Part shown: piece by piece, positions 42,201 to 52,997 of the stretch
Layout of the letters: the number at the start of each line of letters is the position of its first letter
How positions within the stretch are numbered: the first letter of the stretch is position 1
Assembly: GCA_040954595.2 (NCBI GenBank)
Contig: CM082597.2
Location: 8,184,001 to 8,248,000, forward strand
Reading direction: 5' to 3'
From: Balanoglossus misakiensis
Lineage: Eukaryota; Hemichordata
Length of the DNA stretch: 64,000 nt
Notes under the pieces: model-generated
Seen by the model: the letters and a program-made list of their open reading frames with translations, nothing else
Told to the model about the DNA's origin: nothing
Databases searched by the model: none
Program-made: the position numbers and the translations under genes

Positions 42201-45200
42201 GGACACAACATTATTTTATTTGTCGAGAATAGTGTCCATCATGCCATAAATATTGTCAAAAATGTGTGTTAATTATAGAAACCCAACTAAATATACAAGC
42301 AGTTGACCTTTAGATTGGTAAATGGAAAAACAGGTCTTATTGCAATTTTCTGGGATTAGGTGCCCCAAGGCTCCCAACAAGTCACTTGGAATGTACTTCC
42401 ATTCTAATATCTCAATGTGTAAAGATCTGACTTTGCAAGAGATATTACGGAAAACTTAATTTCATTTAATAGCATGAAGTAAGCGAAATCTTACTCTTTA
42501 CAGAAAAGCTGTGATCCTGAAGACTTTTGGTGTTTTGAAGCTTATTTTCACTTTATCATTTTATTCTTTGATTTTGGGGGTTCAAAAATACACAAAATAA
42601 CATGTCAAAATAGAACTGCTGACTATCATCAAGGTGCGATTAAAATTATCGATAACATGAGCAATACAAAGCACTTCAAGCGACTTCATCAAAACGCTTT
42701 CCGAAGGACAAGTATTGGATGAAAAGTTTGAAACGGATTTTGATTTTGATTCCTAACATCTATCTATGTACATGCACCCTAGACATAGTTTGTTTCTATA
42801 GTAACTTTAACAAACCAATCGACTGTCATGATACTGGCTTTCTGCCTCCATTTTATGGGGAAGTGATTCATTATTTGCATGAATCATTTGATGAAGATAA
42901 AATAGAAAAGCTGTATTCTGCACTGATTCAAACTGGTCAGATCAATTTATAAGGTTGAGAAACAAGATGCCGTTTTTTCCTGGGTTGACTAAATTTGGAA
43001 TTTTGTTCATCAAAGATATTTTTTATGGGGAAAATAACGAATCAACTGAGCTTTACTTGTTAAACTTTTATCACAAAATGCCCAAATGTTACGAAAATTT
43101 TGTTTATGCCAGGCCACTCTTATAATATATATATATGGTTATACAGTGTTTTAACTAAGTTTGTTGTAACCGGGGTTATTACCAAACTTGAATTTCTTTA
43201 GCGACTGAATCTAGATCCTGTATTTACCCCTATAACTAGTTTAGTGTTGATATATATTTTGAAAATTACTCTTTGAGCAGTTTCTTGTTTCAAATATTGT
43301 AATATGAATTTATTGTGGTGTTTTATAATTCTTATTTTGTGGGTGAGATTATCTGTATTGGCGGCCATTTTGAAAAAATGAAAAAAATGGTTGCCATGGA
43401 AACTCATCAACAGATATTGTGGCTCGCTATCTGAATTTGTTTAGTACACATTAACGCACATCTGAGCCAAGTACGACACCCAAGTGGATTAAACATACAT
43501 GTATATATGTTGCCTCACTGACACAATCTTCACTTTTCACACAGTATCATATATAAAAACGTAATAAAAATACACATTACTCTTTACTTATGAAGAGAAA
43601 TTGTTGTTAGAGACCGGGTTTCAAAAAAAACACCGAGGACGTCGGGCCATCAGTATGCATTCAACGTCTTATAACTAAGCATGAATATACGGTGCTGGCA
43701 TAATGTGAGTGTGGCCATACGATGCTTTCGCTATTAATGAACAACTTGTACGTTAACAAATGCCAGTTTTGTTGGCAAAAAGTATGTTTTTGGCTTTTCA
43801 CAACATTGAACATACATTCATAGTTCAATAACTTGTGAATTGTGGACCTAAACGTTCATACGTTCAATGTTCTGGTGTTTTTTAACGGAGCGATCGGTCA
43901 CGATGTTACCAACGAGCATGTACAGTCTAAACTAAATCGTCGTTGTGTATGTTTATTTGTTTGTTTTTGTTGTTTTTTACATACAAATATGAAAAGTTTC
44001 ATTTCAGTTATTCATTAAAATGCAAACATTTGCCAAAAAAACATGTGAATAGACACCTCACAGGCCATAGTTGTATCATTAGCTTTCAGTTGTCAATTTT
44101 AGCATGACATCATGACAAATTAAGCTAATTTTGCATATTTTCCATGCTGCACCTTGTCTGACAAGGTAAACGATTGCATATTTGAATTCCTTGACCCTGA
44201 AAACATTGGAATAGACACCTCACTTAACACCGCTGGCTCTCTTTTGTAGACCATTGATTTTAGATGGCGCGTCGCCTAATTAACATAAATTAGCATTTTT
44301 ACCAATTCACCAAATGTTTCTAAATTAAAACAATTGTGTAAAAATATTTAAATGATATAAGAATATGATTTCAATAGACTATTATGGTGTTGACCTGTGA
44401 TATTGCACCATAATGGCTACAAACAGCGTTTTCTTTTAGGTATTTTGAAATTATGACGTCACAAATTAATTTGCCATTTTCGACATGAAAACGTGAAAAG
44501 AATTTTTGGGAACAGGCAAATTCGAAATCAGCGTATTCGAAATATCCAAAAACAACTTGTTCCCAGCTTGTACCAAAAAATGCCTGACATGCTTTTAAAA
44601 TGCTCATTTTCTGAAATTTCCACCTAACTAATACGGGCATTTCCAATGTGACTCCCTTCCAACGCGGATAAATGTAATTACCATGTGTATGCATTTGTCG
44701 ATTTTCCATGTATCATGGCATATGTTGAATGTATACACACCACAGAACTACACAGGTTGTCAACTATGCAGGAAAGGCTGATGTCCCAACTACTTACTTT
44801 TATCCTCGCAAATAACCCTTTGAAGTTCTCTGCAGTTTTTAGTGTGCCAACTGAATAATCTCTCAGTGTCACATCTGTATAAGAAAGTATTTTTAAGACT
44901 TGTACAATGATTACTGTACAGAGTCAATAGTGATCTCTATAGAATGTGGGTTGGTCATAAGGCCACATTTTGCGTTATTTGAATAAAATCATTAACCATG
45001 AAGCATACCCTGGCTTAGTTTTCCAAAAATCGTTCAATATAAAAACTCAATCTTGACATGGGCAGGGTTCCGATTACTTTCTTACATCCACTGTCTTTCA
45101 TGTTGTAGGGAACATGTTGGAATTGTAATGCAATCAGCGTTAGCTGTAAAGTATCATTCTCAAATTGTGCTTTGCAATTCAGACGACATGGCAGATTAAG

Positions 45201-47718
45201 TTGACAATATACCAGAAATAGTGCAAAATACTGTTATTTTAACAGAGTGCAACCTTTAGGATAAGAAACACGTGTTCTAACAAGCATACACACATTTAAC
45301 TGCCATCATTTCTCCAATGTAATCTCCCAAATTCCCACGCTTATGACAACTAGTCAAAATTATTAAAGAAATGGAAAAACATGAATACGGTTCTAGCAAC
45401 GCGGAAATCAGCGTGAACAAAGAGTGACTCGCTCTGCGTAAATGCACAATCCGACTTCAATAGCCTGGTTGGTCGAAAAAGGCGGTTGTTCCAATAGTAA
45501 ACCACTGGCTGTCTTGACATTGCCATCCGCTGTGATGATAGCATCAATCCATACCTCCTCCACCAATGGAACGCCGTAACAGTACTGGCCATAAGCCCAT
45601 ACGGTTGTGTCGGTTAGAAGACGTAATCCATACTTTTCACATACTTGGTATGCATCCATCGCGGTCACCCCGAAACTCGTAGTTACGTCGAAAGAAGCTG
45701 CAACTGAGATTAACGTTTATTTATTTCCCTTAAAATCCCCTAGAGCTGCCACTTTTTGCATTATTTTCATTATTTTATTTTCCAACTTAAATTGATCCAT
45801 CTCAATAAGCCTACTGATAGGTATACATGAACACCTTATCGATGCCCGATTGTGACTGCATGTTGCAATTTTGAACACGCCATGTATTAAACAGTTGCCG
45901 CACCGATTTAATTAGCCTCCACACAAATAGTACGCAGCTATCCTGGTATGCGTCGCCAAGAGATGACAAACTGATGCAATTGCAGGTAATACGGCATGGT
46001 GAGGATTTTAGAGGATAGGGAATATATTTGAAGTATTTTACTGCGGAAATAATGTGAAATTTGGCAACTATAGGGGCCTTCAAATGAATGTCTATAATGA
46101 TTTGTTGTCTCTCAGTAAGCGTTTATTTGTCGTCTGTATTTAACAAAAACGGCAAAAAACACCGATAAGTATCTACATATATTTCGTAAATAAACCAAAA
46201 ACACGTTGTATCAATTTAAGAAGGTGATTGTTTCATATACATAAAGAGGCAAATGTTATGAAAATACATAAATTAAAAACGTGTCTTTCCACTTGAACAA
46301 ACAAAGATAGGTCGATCAGTCATAAGGAAAAGTATGAACTAAGTGTCAAAGAATTAATTGAACTAGAACTTACTCGCATCTTCACACAGAGCCACCGTTT
46401 GAAGGCCGAAGGTGCCGTTCGTGCCACATCTAATATTTTTCCATGCGCCATTCCTGGGAATTGAAACGTAAAGTAATTATATGTTTTCTCCACTCATTAA
46501 CGCCAATCAACCATCAAACAACAATGGAGAATTCAATCCATGCACATAATCTTAAATTGACAGAAACATGAGATAAATTTGTTAGATTGTTGTACCACAT
46601 TTTGCAGAGCAATCTGGCCATACCTCACAGTTTCCGATTGAAATTTTCCATAAAAAGGAGCCATGTGTACTCAATTACAAAAGACATCAAATTGTGATCC
46701 GAAGATATTGTCCATTGTAACATCTGCATGTCTTTAAATTGTCAATAAACTCTGTCCCGACTGATTTTCCATTCTGAGATTCTGCGCATGATACAGAATG
46801 ATTGCTTCAAGTTTAGCTGTATTATAATGAGCACAAAAACACACATTTTTTTCATATTATAATATTATAATAGTTTCAAAACGCTCAACTCACCACAGTG
46901 AGAGACACTCTCCATCATACTCTGGAGAAAGTGTACCCCAGTTCTTGTGAGTCAAAATGTCCCCGTCTCTTGTGACTGCGCGTTCGTTGTCAATCACACG
47001 AGCATCTATCCAGTATATAACGGCTGAACTTTGTCGTTCTTCTAAAATGTTTACAATAGCTGCATGTTTTTCTTCGCTGTCATCTTTAACAAGGCGAAGA
47101 CCTAATCGCTCACAAAAAATGTAGGCAGAAGAGTGATCAATCGGCCTGAAAACGTGGTAGGTGACGCAACCTGGAAATAAAATCGTTATTCTTATGACAG
47201 TCAGTTTAAACAATCACAAAATAATAAGATTCATGCGCTCCTGTTTTCAGGCCTAGGTAAGAAATATCAGCAAAGCGGCGAATCTACACAGTCCAGATGG
47301 AAAGAAAGGCTGTCAAGCAGCGAAATCGAGATAATTTAGCTGCGCAAGGGGTTTGTCAAGCAGCAACACCTAGATAGTTTAGCCGCAATTGCCGGGTTTT
47401 TTCCCGAAATTCCGTGGGATTTCAAAATGGCGATCAGGAGTACAAACACTCGCTAACTATCAGTTTTTCCTGATATTATGTGTTTAAAAGCAAAATTTCG
47501 GAATAAACTTTTGAAGAAGATAGAAAAAAAAAACATCGGAGCACGGACACGTCTCTAGCTGATATTTCTTACCTAGGCCTGGTTTTGAGGAATTAAAATG
47601 TCTTACCTGCTTGCTGCAGTAATGTCACCGACAGAATGACGAATGTAGGGATGAGCGTTAACTTTAAGGGTATTTCACGACAATGTCGCAACATTTTACA
47701 GCTTCTCAGGCAAGTCAT
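36209..47718 (-). CDS. Two-CTLD plus GAIN/GPS receptor gene (polycystin-1-like or adhesion-receptor-like), phase-consistent copy
   Basis: Twelve exons, 5' to 3': 47607-47718, 46894-47170, 46374-46453, 45433-45697, 44798-44874, 39444-39514, 39188-39278, 38483-38817, 37718-37826, 37242-37366, 36807-37035, 36209-36294. All phases match, giving about 619 codons with no stop. Order: signal peptide; CTLD 1 (AYIFCERLGLRLVKDD, YWIDARVID, ALCEDA); CTLD 2 (AYQVCEKYGLRLLTDTT, VWIDAIITADG, SWHTKNCRELQRVICED); a helical/GAIN region (GPIIVNTSSLVLHLEK, GVWLGNYQTP, YSDFHYVTDLVF); and a GPS motif (RCSYFDETNWQNDGCK). CTLD-GAIN-GPS order occurs in PKD1L/REJ-type polycystins. No transmembrane exon was found. The GPS second half (CNHLT-like) is also not seen, so the 3' end is open. 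Confidence 0.8.
36807..37826 (-). CDS. Three C-terminal GAIN exons
   Basis: 37718-37826: IFRLGVNPHRLANETYGF then LTLEFRDEDGNEIK. 37242-37366: KNASEDLGVWLGNYQTP then GVTNYALTVT. 36807-37035: ALSAYSAFQITMEASVQVF, GGYSDFHYVTDLVF, TRTGLYYIFFDLTS. Phases 0-1, 1-0 and 0-1. Beta-rich, matching the strand-rich half of GAIN domains. Exon lengths equal those of the copy at 61.4-62.6 kb. Confidence 0.75.
38003..38347. mobile_element. TTAA-flanked inverted-repeat element, 345 bp, copy 2
   Basis: AGGGACAAAGTCTCTCTCTC at the left is mirrored by GAGAGAGACTTCGTCCCT at the right. TTAA at 37999-38002 and 38348-38351. Family of 13646-13994. The duplicated segment at 62.74 kb lacks it and keeps an intact site. 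Confidence 0.85.
38483..38817 (-). CDS. GAIN-region exon
   Basis: ETLNVMQNVIDRMQSLF, NLTKIITKVFDQLSMFI, GPIIVNTSSLVLHLEKNFV, GDGSGFNIPPADSMFPQL. It has 335 bases, phase 1 to 0, and the same length as 62879-63213. The helical stretch plus VNTSSLVLHLEK and the F/IP strand segment fit the N-part of a GAIN domain as seen in polycystin/REJ proteins. Preceded by helical exons 39188-39278 and 39444-39514. Confidence 0.72.
39188..39514 (-). CDS. Two small helical exons upstream of the GAIN exon
   Basis: 39444-39514: DDLLLMRESLVKISDDELRT (phase 1 to 0). 39188-39278: GISIIDKVDTLTSDLSNKR then VIFEGRIILAK (phase 0 to 1). The second has a paralogue at 63674-63764 with the same length. Confidence 0.68.
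39780..40574. repeat. Dispersed intronic repeats
   Basis: 39836-39990 (GCGCTGCAATAGTTTCAG to TGGTCCATTACAC) recurs at 51530-51665. TTTTGAGATAAGAGCCTCG appears twice, near 40110 and 40460. No coding signal. Confidence 0.6.
40575..43472. mobile_element. Inverted-repeat element, about 2.9 kb, roughly 250-bp arms
   Basis: ACTTGGCTCAGATGTG with ACTAAACAAATTCAGATAG at the left and their complements near 43389-43472. The arms continue to about 40820 and 43210 (CTTATAGGGGTAAGTA versus GTTATAGGGGTAAATA). No recognisable protein in the interior. It lies in the long intron between CTLD 2 and the GAIN exons. No target duplication found. Confidence 0.6.
44798..44874 (-). CDS. CTLD 2 C-terminal exon
   Basis: In phase 2 it reads CDTERLFSWHTKNCRELQ then RVICEDK, the typical W-x3-C and CE ending of a C-type lectin domain. 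It leaves in phase 1, matching the 39514 exon. The alternative frame (VTLRDYSVG) has no domain features. Confidence 0.78.
45433..45697 (-). CDS. CTLD 2 main exon, GC donor
   Basis: SFDVTTSFGVTAMDAYQ, CEKYGLRLLTDTTVWAYG, VWIDAIITADGNVKTAS, EVGLCIYA. It has 265 bases, identical in length to 52387-52651. The donor reads GCGAGT here where the paralogue has GTGAGT. Splicing at that site in phase 2 joins the 44874 exon in frame. Confidence 0.78.
45733..46083. mobile_element. CTAGAGCTGCCA-family MITE, copy 2
   Basis: AAATCCCCTAGAGCTGCCA at the left, TTTGGCAACTATAGGGGCC at the right. The interior matches 17205-17530. It lies in the intron between CTLD 1 and CTLD 2, at the same position as the truncated copy 52684-52996. 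Confidence 0.7.
46374..46453 (-). CDS. CTLD 1 C-terminal exon
   Basis: NGAWKNIRCGTNGTFGLQT then VALCEDA: the last two lectin cysteines. Joins in phase 2 and leaves in phase 1 at GTAAGT. The same 80-base exon occurs at 54394-54473. Confidence 0.82.
46894..47170 (-). CDS. CTLD 1 main exon
   Basis: GCVTYHVFRPIDHSSAYIF, CERLGLRLVKDDSEEKHAA, YWIDARVIDNERAVTRDG, ILTHKNWGTLSPEYDGEC, LSLW. Phase 1 to 2, GTGAGT donor. It has C-type-lectin fold landmarks (C-E-x-LG-x-RL, WIDA) but no EPN or QPD calcium/sugar motif, so sugar binding is not implied. Confidence 0.85.
47248..47581. mobile_element. CAGGCCTAGG MITE in CTLD intron 1 (main copy)
   Basis: Ends CAGGCCTAGGTAAGAAATA and TTTCTTACCTAGGCCTG, flanked by GTTTT on both sides. 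A rearranged relative of 55577-56100 at the orthologous intron position. Copy 1 has the uninterrupted site near 33781 (CTCCTGTTTTGAGGAATT). Confidence 0.85.
47607..47718 (-). CDS. Signal-peptide exon of the main CTLD/GAIN gene
   Basis: MTCLRSCKMLRHCREIPLK, then the hydrophobic core LTLIPTFVILSVTLL and QQAG, ending in phase 1 at GTAAGA. The Met was chosen because the paralogues at 33950 and 56817 start at the same point and all three exons have 112 coding bases. Confidence 0.8.
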
Positions 47719-48844
47719 GGTTGCGAGTTGTGCGGCTAATCTGCGATCAACCTGTATATTAAAAGCTTGATAAGTTATGCGTGTTTTGCAAAGAATTGTA
47801 ACTACTGGTTGTGTGAGCCAAGCACCATGGAGACGCTATGCCTTCGGGTTGTTTGGAACTGGAACGTTGCTGCGTCAATTGCCCCGCCCCTACACCTTTC
47901 TCAAGATAACAAGGAGAGAGTCTTTGAGCATGTACACACACCAACTGCTGAAGGACATTAAAAGTGTACAGGGGACTTGAGAAATTATTATGTTTTGTAA
48001 AGAATAGCAACCACCGCAGAGAGCATGGGATAAATGGAGACGCTATGTCGTGTTCTTTCAATTTTTTGTTAGCAGATACATCCTAGGGGTTGTTAGGGCC
48101 AACCAACTGGAACGTTACTGCGTCAATTGTCCCTACCGTCGAGATAACAAGAAGATAGTCAGTGTGCATGTGCACACGTTACCTGCTGAAGGGCACAATG
48201 AAAAATGTAAAGGGATGCATGTTTGAACAATTAAATTCGTTGGAAATTAAATTTGAAAACAGTATTGCAAATATCTAATGACAAGTTTCACTGGTCTATT
48301 GTTTAAATCAAGGAAATACGTACGTGTAAATATCAACTTTAATTCCTCAACTGTTTCACCCAACTAATGGATTTTCGGCTTATTGTCCTGCAAATATACA
48401 TTTATCTTGAGTGTACATGTGATATATATTTAATGTCTTGCCTTTCATGCATTGAGCACACCAATGATAATGCTACAATGCGGTTTCCCAGAGGTTAATC
48501 CTCCGGTTAGGGTCCCTGGAGTAGATCTTAAGAGAGTGGCTTTAATTTATTTATGGTCACATTTTTATTCTCAAATTCTGCAGTTCTAAAAATACAATTT
48601 GTAATATTCTACCGCCTCTCATGTCATCTGCATTTAACATTTACATTATTCAGATATTGAATGACTTCTGCTGCTGCGGGATATGTTGCTGAAGACATAT
48701 GCGAGTATGAATTCAGCACATCTGGTATACAAAAGTATCTGCAAAATTTACCCAAATACGACATACACCCCTCCTTAATATCGACATTCCCAAAATCGAT
48801 CGTCTCCCACTACGTGAGGAATGCAACATTTTTAAATGCTTTCG

Positions 48845-48935
48845 ACGAATGTGGCGATGATCGTTAACGTCAAAGGGATTTCACGACAACATTGTAACAA
48901 TTTACGTCTCCTCAGGCAATCCACGGTTGACAAAT
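48845..48935 (-). pseudogene. Relic of a CTLD-gene signal exon
   Basis: Matches the signal-peptide exon in order: GATCGTTAACGTCAAAGGG, ATTTCACGACAACATTG, TCTCCTCAGGCAATCCACGG. No start codon or donor survives. A second relic lies at 57040-57120. Confidence 0.6.
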
Positions 48936-49379
48936 TTTGCATCTGACCCCAATCAATGACAATTTGGCAAATTGTCCCGCACTTATACATTTCCTTTGAG
49001 TGTACATGTGATATATATTCAATAACTTGTCTTTAGTGCATTGTCCACGTCAAAAATAATGCTACAATACGGATTCCCAGAGGTTAACCCATCGGTTAGG
49101 TTTCTGAGGTAGAATCTGAAAGAGTGGCTTTAATTTATTTATGCAGACATTTCTTATTCAAAATTCGCAATTCTAGAAATCCAATTGTAAGATTTTATCG
49201 CCTCTCATGTCATCTACATTTCACATTTGCATTATTCAGATAATGAGTCACCAACAAACTTCCACTGCGGAGAATTTTCTGGAGATATTTGAGAATTTTC
49301 TGGAGATATTTGAGAATTTTCTAGAGATTTTGAGAATTTTGTAGTGATAATTCAGAGTTTTTTCTTAGTAATTTAAAAT

Positions 49380-50355
49380 ACTGATAATAGTAGTGTAAGT
49401 TGTGATGTAAACCACCAACATATGGGTTTTCATCTGGGTTGGGAGGTTTGTCACACTATCTTTTGTTATTTTAAATTATTTATATGATGGCATTAGATAG
49501 GTTTATTAAGATGGCATAGTTTAGAAAGTTTATTTTTACACACATACATACACGCAAATTCGTCTGCATATGGTTCAACGTTGATTACGGACTGTCATTA
49601 CGATCAACGATTTCAAGACGCGTTGTAAACAACTGTGTAACATTATGATTGCACTTAACCTATGTACGGCTTATTAAGAAAAACAAAAGAAGCTATCTAG
49701 AGGGCAGAACTTCAACTTGTCAATAATCATCCCATATTAGCTCCATTGAGATGCTAATGATGAGTATAAAAGGGACACCCAGCTTGAAATACGGGCAGTA
49801 CAAATCAAGATCTGAGGTACTCACAACATCTGGCTATAGTGCAACAATGAAGTGATGATGTGGCAGACTACCATGTGCTGTTGAAATTGGTTCAATATAC
49901 AAGGACATGCTCTACTTCAAGCGAACAGTGCTGGACTAACAGAAATTGCTGGACATCGCCGTGCCATCGTGTTATGTCGCCTGAAGTTCTGTGAAAGCAA
50001 CGTTGTGTCTACATCTCTACCAGAACTGACTTTCTACGATGGAGAAGACGCGCGCGAGCCATTGCAGTTTACCGGTAACGTTAGTACACACACACCTTAG
50101 AATAGGACTTAGCTAAATGCCATCACAGTTTATTTAATCTTTTATTGTTAATATTATAAGCTTCACTGCAGTTATTGAATTATTTTCCTGTGACTAGCGC
50201 CAGTTAAATTTGTGCTTGGTGACTAGCTCGTGTAGAGTATATTTCATCATTGTCAAGTTTGCATTGCAAAGGTTATTGCATTTATTACTCTTGTTTTCCC
50301 AAATTCACACAACCAGCACTAGGCTATACCAGATGCTCTGTGTGTTTTACCAATT
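49380..50355. other. Unassigned stretch with a TATA-box-like motif
   Basis: GAGTATAAAAGGG at about 49760-49773 in a promoter-like context. No long ORF follows. Could be a fragment of an LTR or another element; a matching second LTR was not seen. Confidence 0.3.
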
Positions 50356-50360
50356 ATATG

Positions 50361-50985
50361 ATTGATAGGCTGCACAGTGGCAGGAATGGTGGTCGGATGT
50401 AAGTACAAATGAGAAAACAAACTATTACAGGAATTTCAAAACAGATTTAACACTCGAACTGTATATTTCATGTATTGATTTTTTCATATATCGCCGAGCC
50501 TCGGCAAGATTTAGATGTGGAAGTCATCGACTAGAAATTGAAACTGGGCGTCACAGACAAATAGACAAGATGTTGAGGATCTGTAAATTTTGTCAGAAGG
50601 ATATAAAAGATGAATATCATTTTTTATTAGTATGCCCTTTCTGGGATTTTTTGAGGAAAAAGTACCTGCCATATGAATTTTACAGGTCACCTTTCCTATA
50701 CTCTTTAAAAACTTAAATGGAGACAAAAGATGTAAATCAAATCAAGAATTTAGCTTTACTTATCTTTCATGCGTTCAGAGTTAAAGAAGCAGAGTGAGCG
50801 TTAGAATTGGTTGTTTGTTTGTTTGTTTGTTTGTTTTTCTTTCCTCATGACATGTTATTATAATTCAGTCTTAGGACGGTGTCACTTGAGAGACTTCAAT
50901 ATTCTGTATTCATATAAGGGGCCGGAGGCCTACATTATGCAGAAATAAATTATATATTATAAGTAGATTATTATCTAGAGTTTCA
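50361..50985 (+). mobile_element. 5'-truncated non-LTR retrotransposon (LINE) 3' end
   Basis: An open plus-strand frame to 50715: QEWWSDVSTNEKTNYY, then LYISCIDFFIYRRASARF, RCGSHRLEIETGRHRQ, ICKFCQKDIKDEYHFLLVC, PFWDFLRKKYLP. The RCGSHxLEIExGRH and C-x2-C-x-H-x-C zinc-knuckle ending is typical of LINE ORF2 C-termini. A GTTTGTTT repeat and a terminal AATAAA near 50945 follow. Confidence 0.75.
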
Positions 50986-52683
50986 CCCTATAGAACCCAA
51001 CAGAATGTTTATGTCAACATTAAAGGTATATGGGCTCCATTAAAGTTTTAAATAATCTCATATACTTTTAATTATGTCTATTAAATTATATTTCATGATA
51101 ATATATCAAGCTCAACACTTATTTATGACAAAATGACCAAACATTAAAGAAAAACGAAAATTCCTGCAATTTTTAAAAAAGTGCAATATTACAATGAAAA
51201 AGGAAAATATAATGTCTCAGCGGTGTACATATACTTCCATGAGCTCAAGTGGATGTGATCATGTGTTGCTTATGAAGTTTCATAACTGGAAATGCAACAT
51301 TTTCATTGTTTCTTGTATTTTCCGAAGGTGGCGGCCCTTTTCGCTTGCGGCAAAGCTTTATTATTTATCTGGTTAAAACTTGCCTATGCACTCATATTTA
51401 GGGTTTATAATGCTTGTGTATAGTTCACTGCCTTCATCTGCATGGACTAATAGTAGTACAGTTTGAAACAAAAATTATGATAATTATCCCAAAAGTTGGA
51501 GCTTACATGTATGTGCCTTTAAAGTTTAGGCGCTGCAACAGTTTAAGGGATTGTTACTTCTGTTCCTACATACTGCAGGACCACCTTCTGCTATCTCGTG
51601 GCGGAACAGTACAATTTTTGTTTCAATTATCCATTTACCGAAAGCAGCAAGTAATGGTCCATTATACATTTTGATATTCTTAATGCGACTCTCTTACACG
51701 CGGATAAATGTATTTATACCATGCGTAACTATGCATGTGTCGACTTTCCATGTATCATGGCATATGTTGAATGTATACATTCCACAAAACTATACACAGG
51801 TGGACAACTATGCAGTCTACAGTCTACATTGAACCAACCAACATAACCAATTGTGCCACATCTGTATAACAAAGTATTGTTTAAGACTTGTACAATGATT
51901 ACTGTACAGTGTCAATAGTGATCTCTACAGAATGCGGGTTGGACATAAGGCCACATTTTGCATTATTTGAATAAAATTAGTAATCCTGGCTTAGTTTTCC
52001 AAAATCATTCAATATAAAAACTCAAACTTGACATTGACAGTGTTCCAATTACTTTCTTACATCCACTGTCTTTCATGTTGTAAGGCACATGTTGGAATTG
52101 TAATGCAATCAGCGTTAGCTGTAAAGTATCATTCTCAGATTTTGCTTTGCAATATGCCAGATTAAGTTGATAAAATACCAGAAATAGTGCAAAAATACTG
52201 ATTATTGCAACCTTTAAGATAAGAAACACGTGTTGCAACAAGCATACAAACATTTAACTGCTATCGTTTCTCCAATGTAATCTCGCAAGTTCTAACGCCT
52301 ATGACATCTAGTTAAAGACATGAAAGAAATGGAAAAACATATACTGTTCTAGCAACGCGCAAAATAGCGAACTAAGAGCGACTCACATTACATAAATACA
52401 TGATCCGACTTCAAAAGTCCGGTTGGGCGCAAAACGCGTGTGTTCCAATATTAAACCGCCGGCTGTCTTGACATTGCCATCTGCTGTGATGATAGCATCA
52501 ATCCAGAAGAATGGCCACCGTGAAAGGAATTCACAGTAATGCTCAAATTTCCATTCAGTTGTGTCGGCTAGAAGACGTAATCCAAACTTTTCACATAGCT
52601 GGTATGCATCCACCATGCTTTTCTTGAGTGTGTTAGTTAAGTCGAAAGAAGCTGCAAATGAGATAAACGTAATTTATTTCCCT

Positions 52684-52996
52684 TAAAATCCTCTAAAGCT
52701 GCCATTTTTTTGCATTATTTTCATGATTTTATTTTCCAACTTAAATTGGTCCATCTAAATTAGCCTACTGATAGGTATACATAAACACCTTATCGATGCC
52801 CGATTGTGACTGCATATTGCAATTTTGAACACGCCATGTATTAAACAGCTGCCGCACGGATTTAATCAGCCTCCATACAAACAGTACGCAGCTATCGTGG
52901 AATGCGTCGCCAAGAGATGACAAACTGATGCAATTGCAGGTAATACGGGATAATGGTGAAGATTTTACAGGATAGGGAATATATTTGAAGTGTTTT
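52684..52996. mobile_element. CTAGAGCTGCCA-family MITE, copy 3, cut by another element
   Basis: Same left end and interior as 45733-46083, but the sequence breaks at GAAGTGTTTTA, where the GGGACC element begins. The missing right part (about 300 bp in the main copy) is not found beyond it. Confidence 0.7.
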
Positions 52997-52997
52997 A

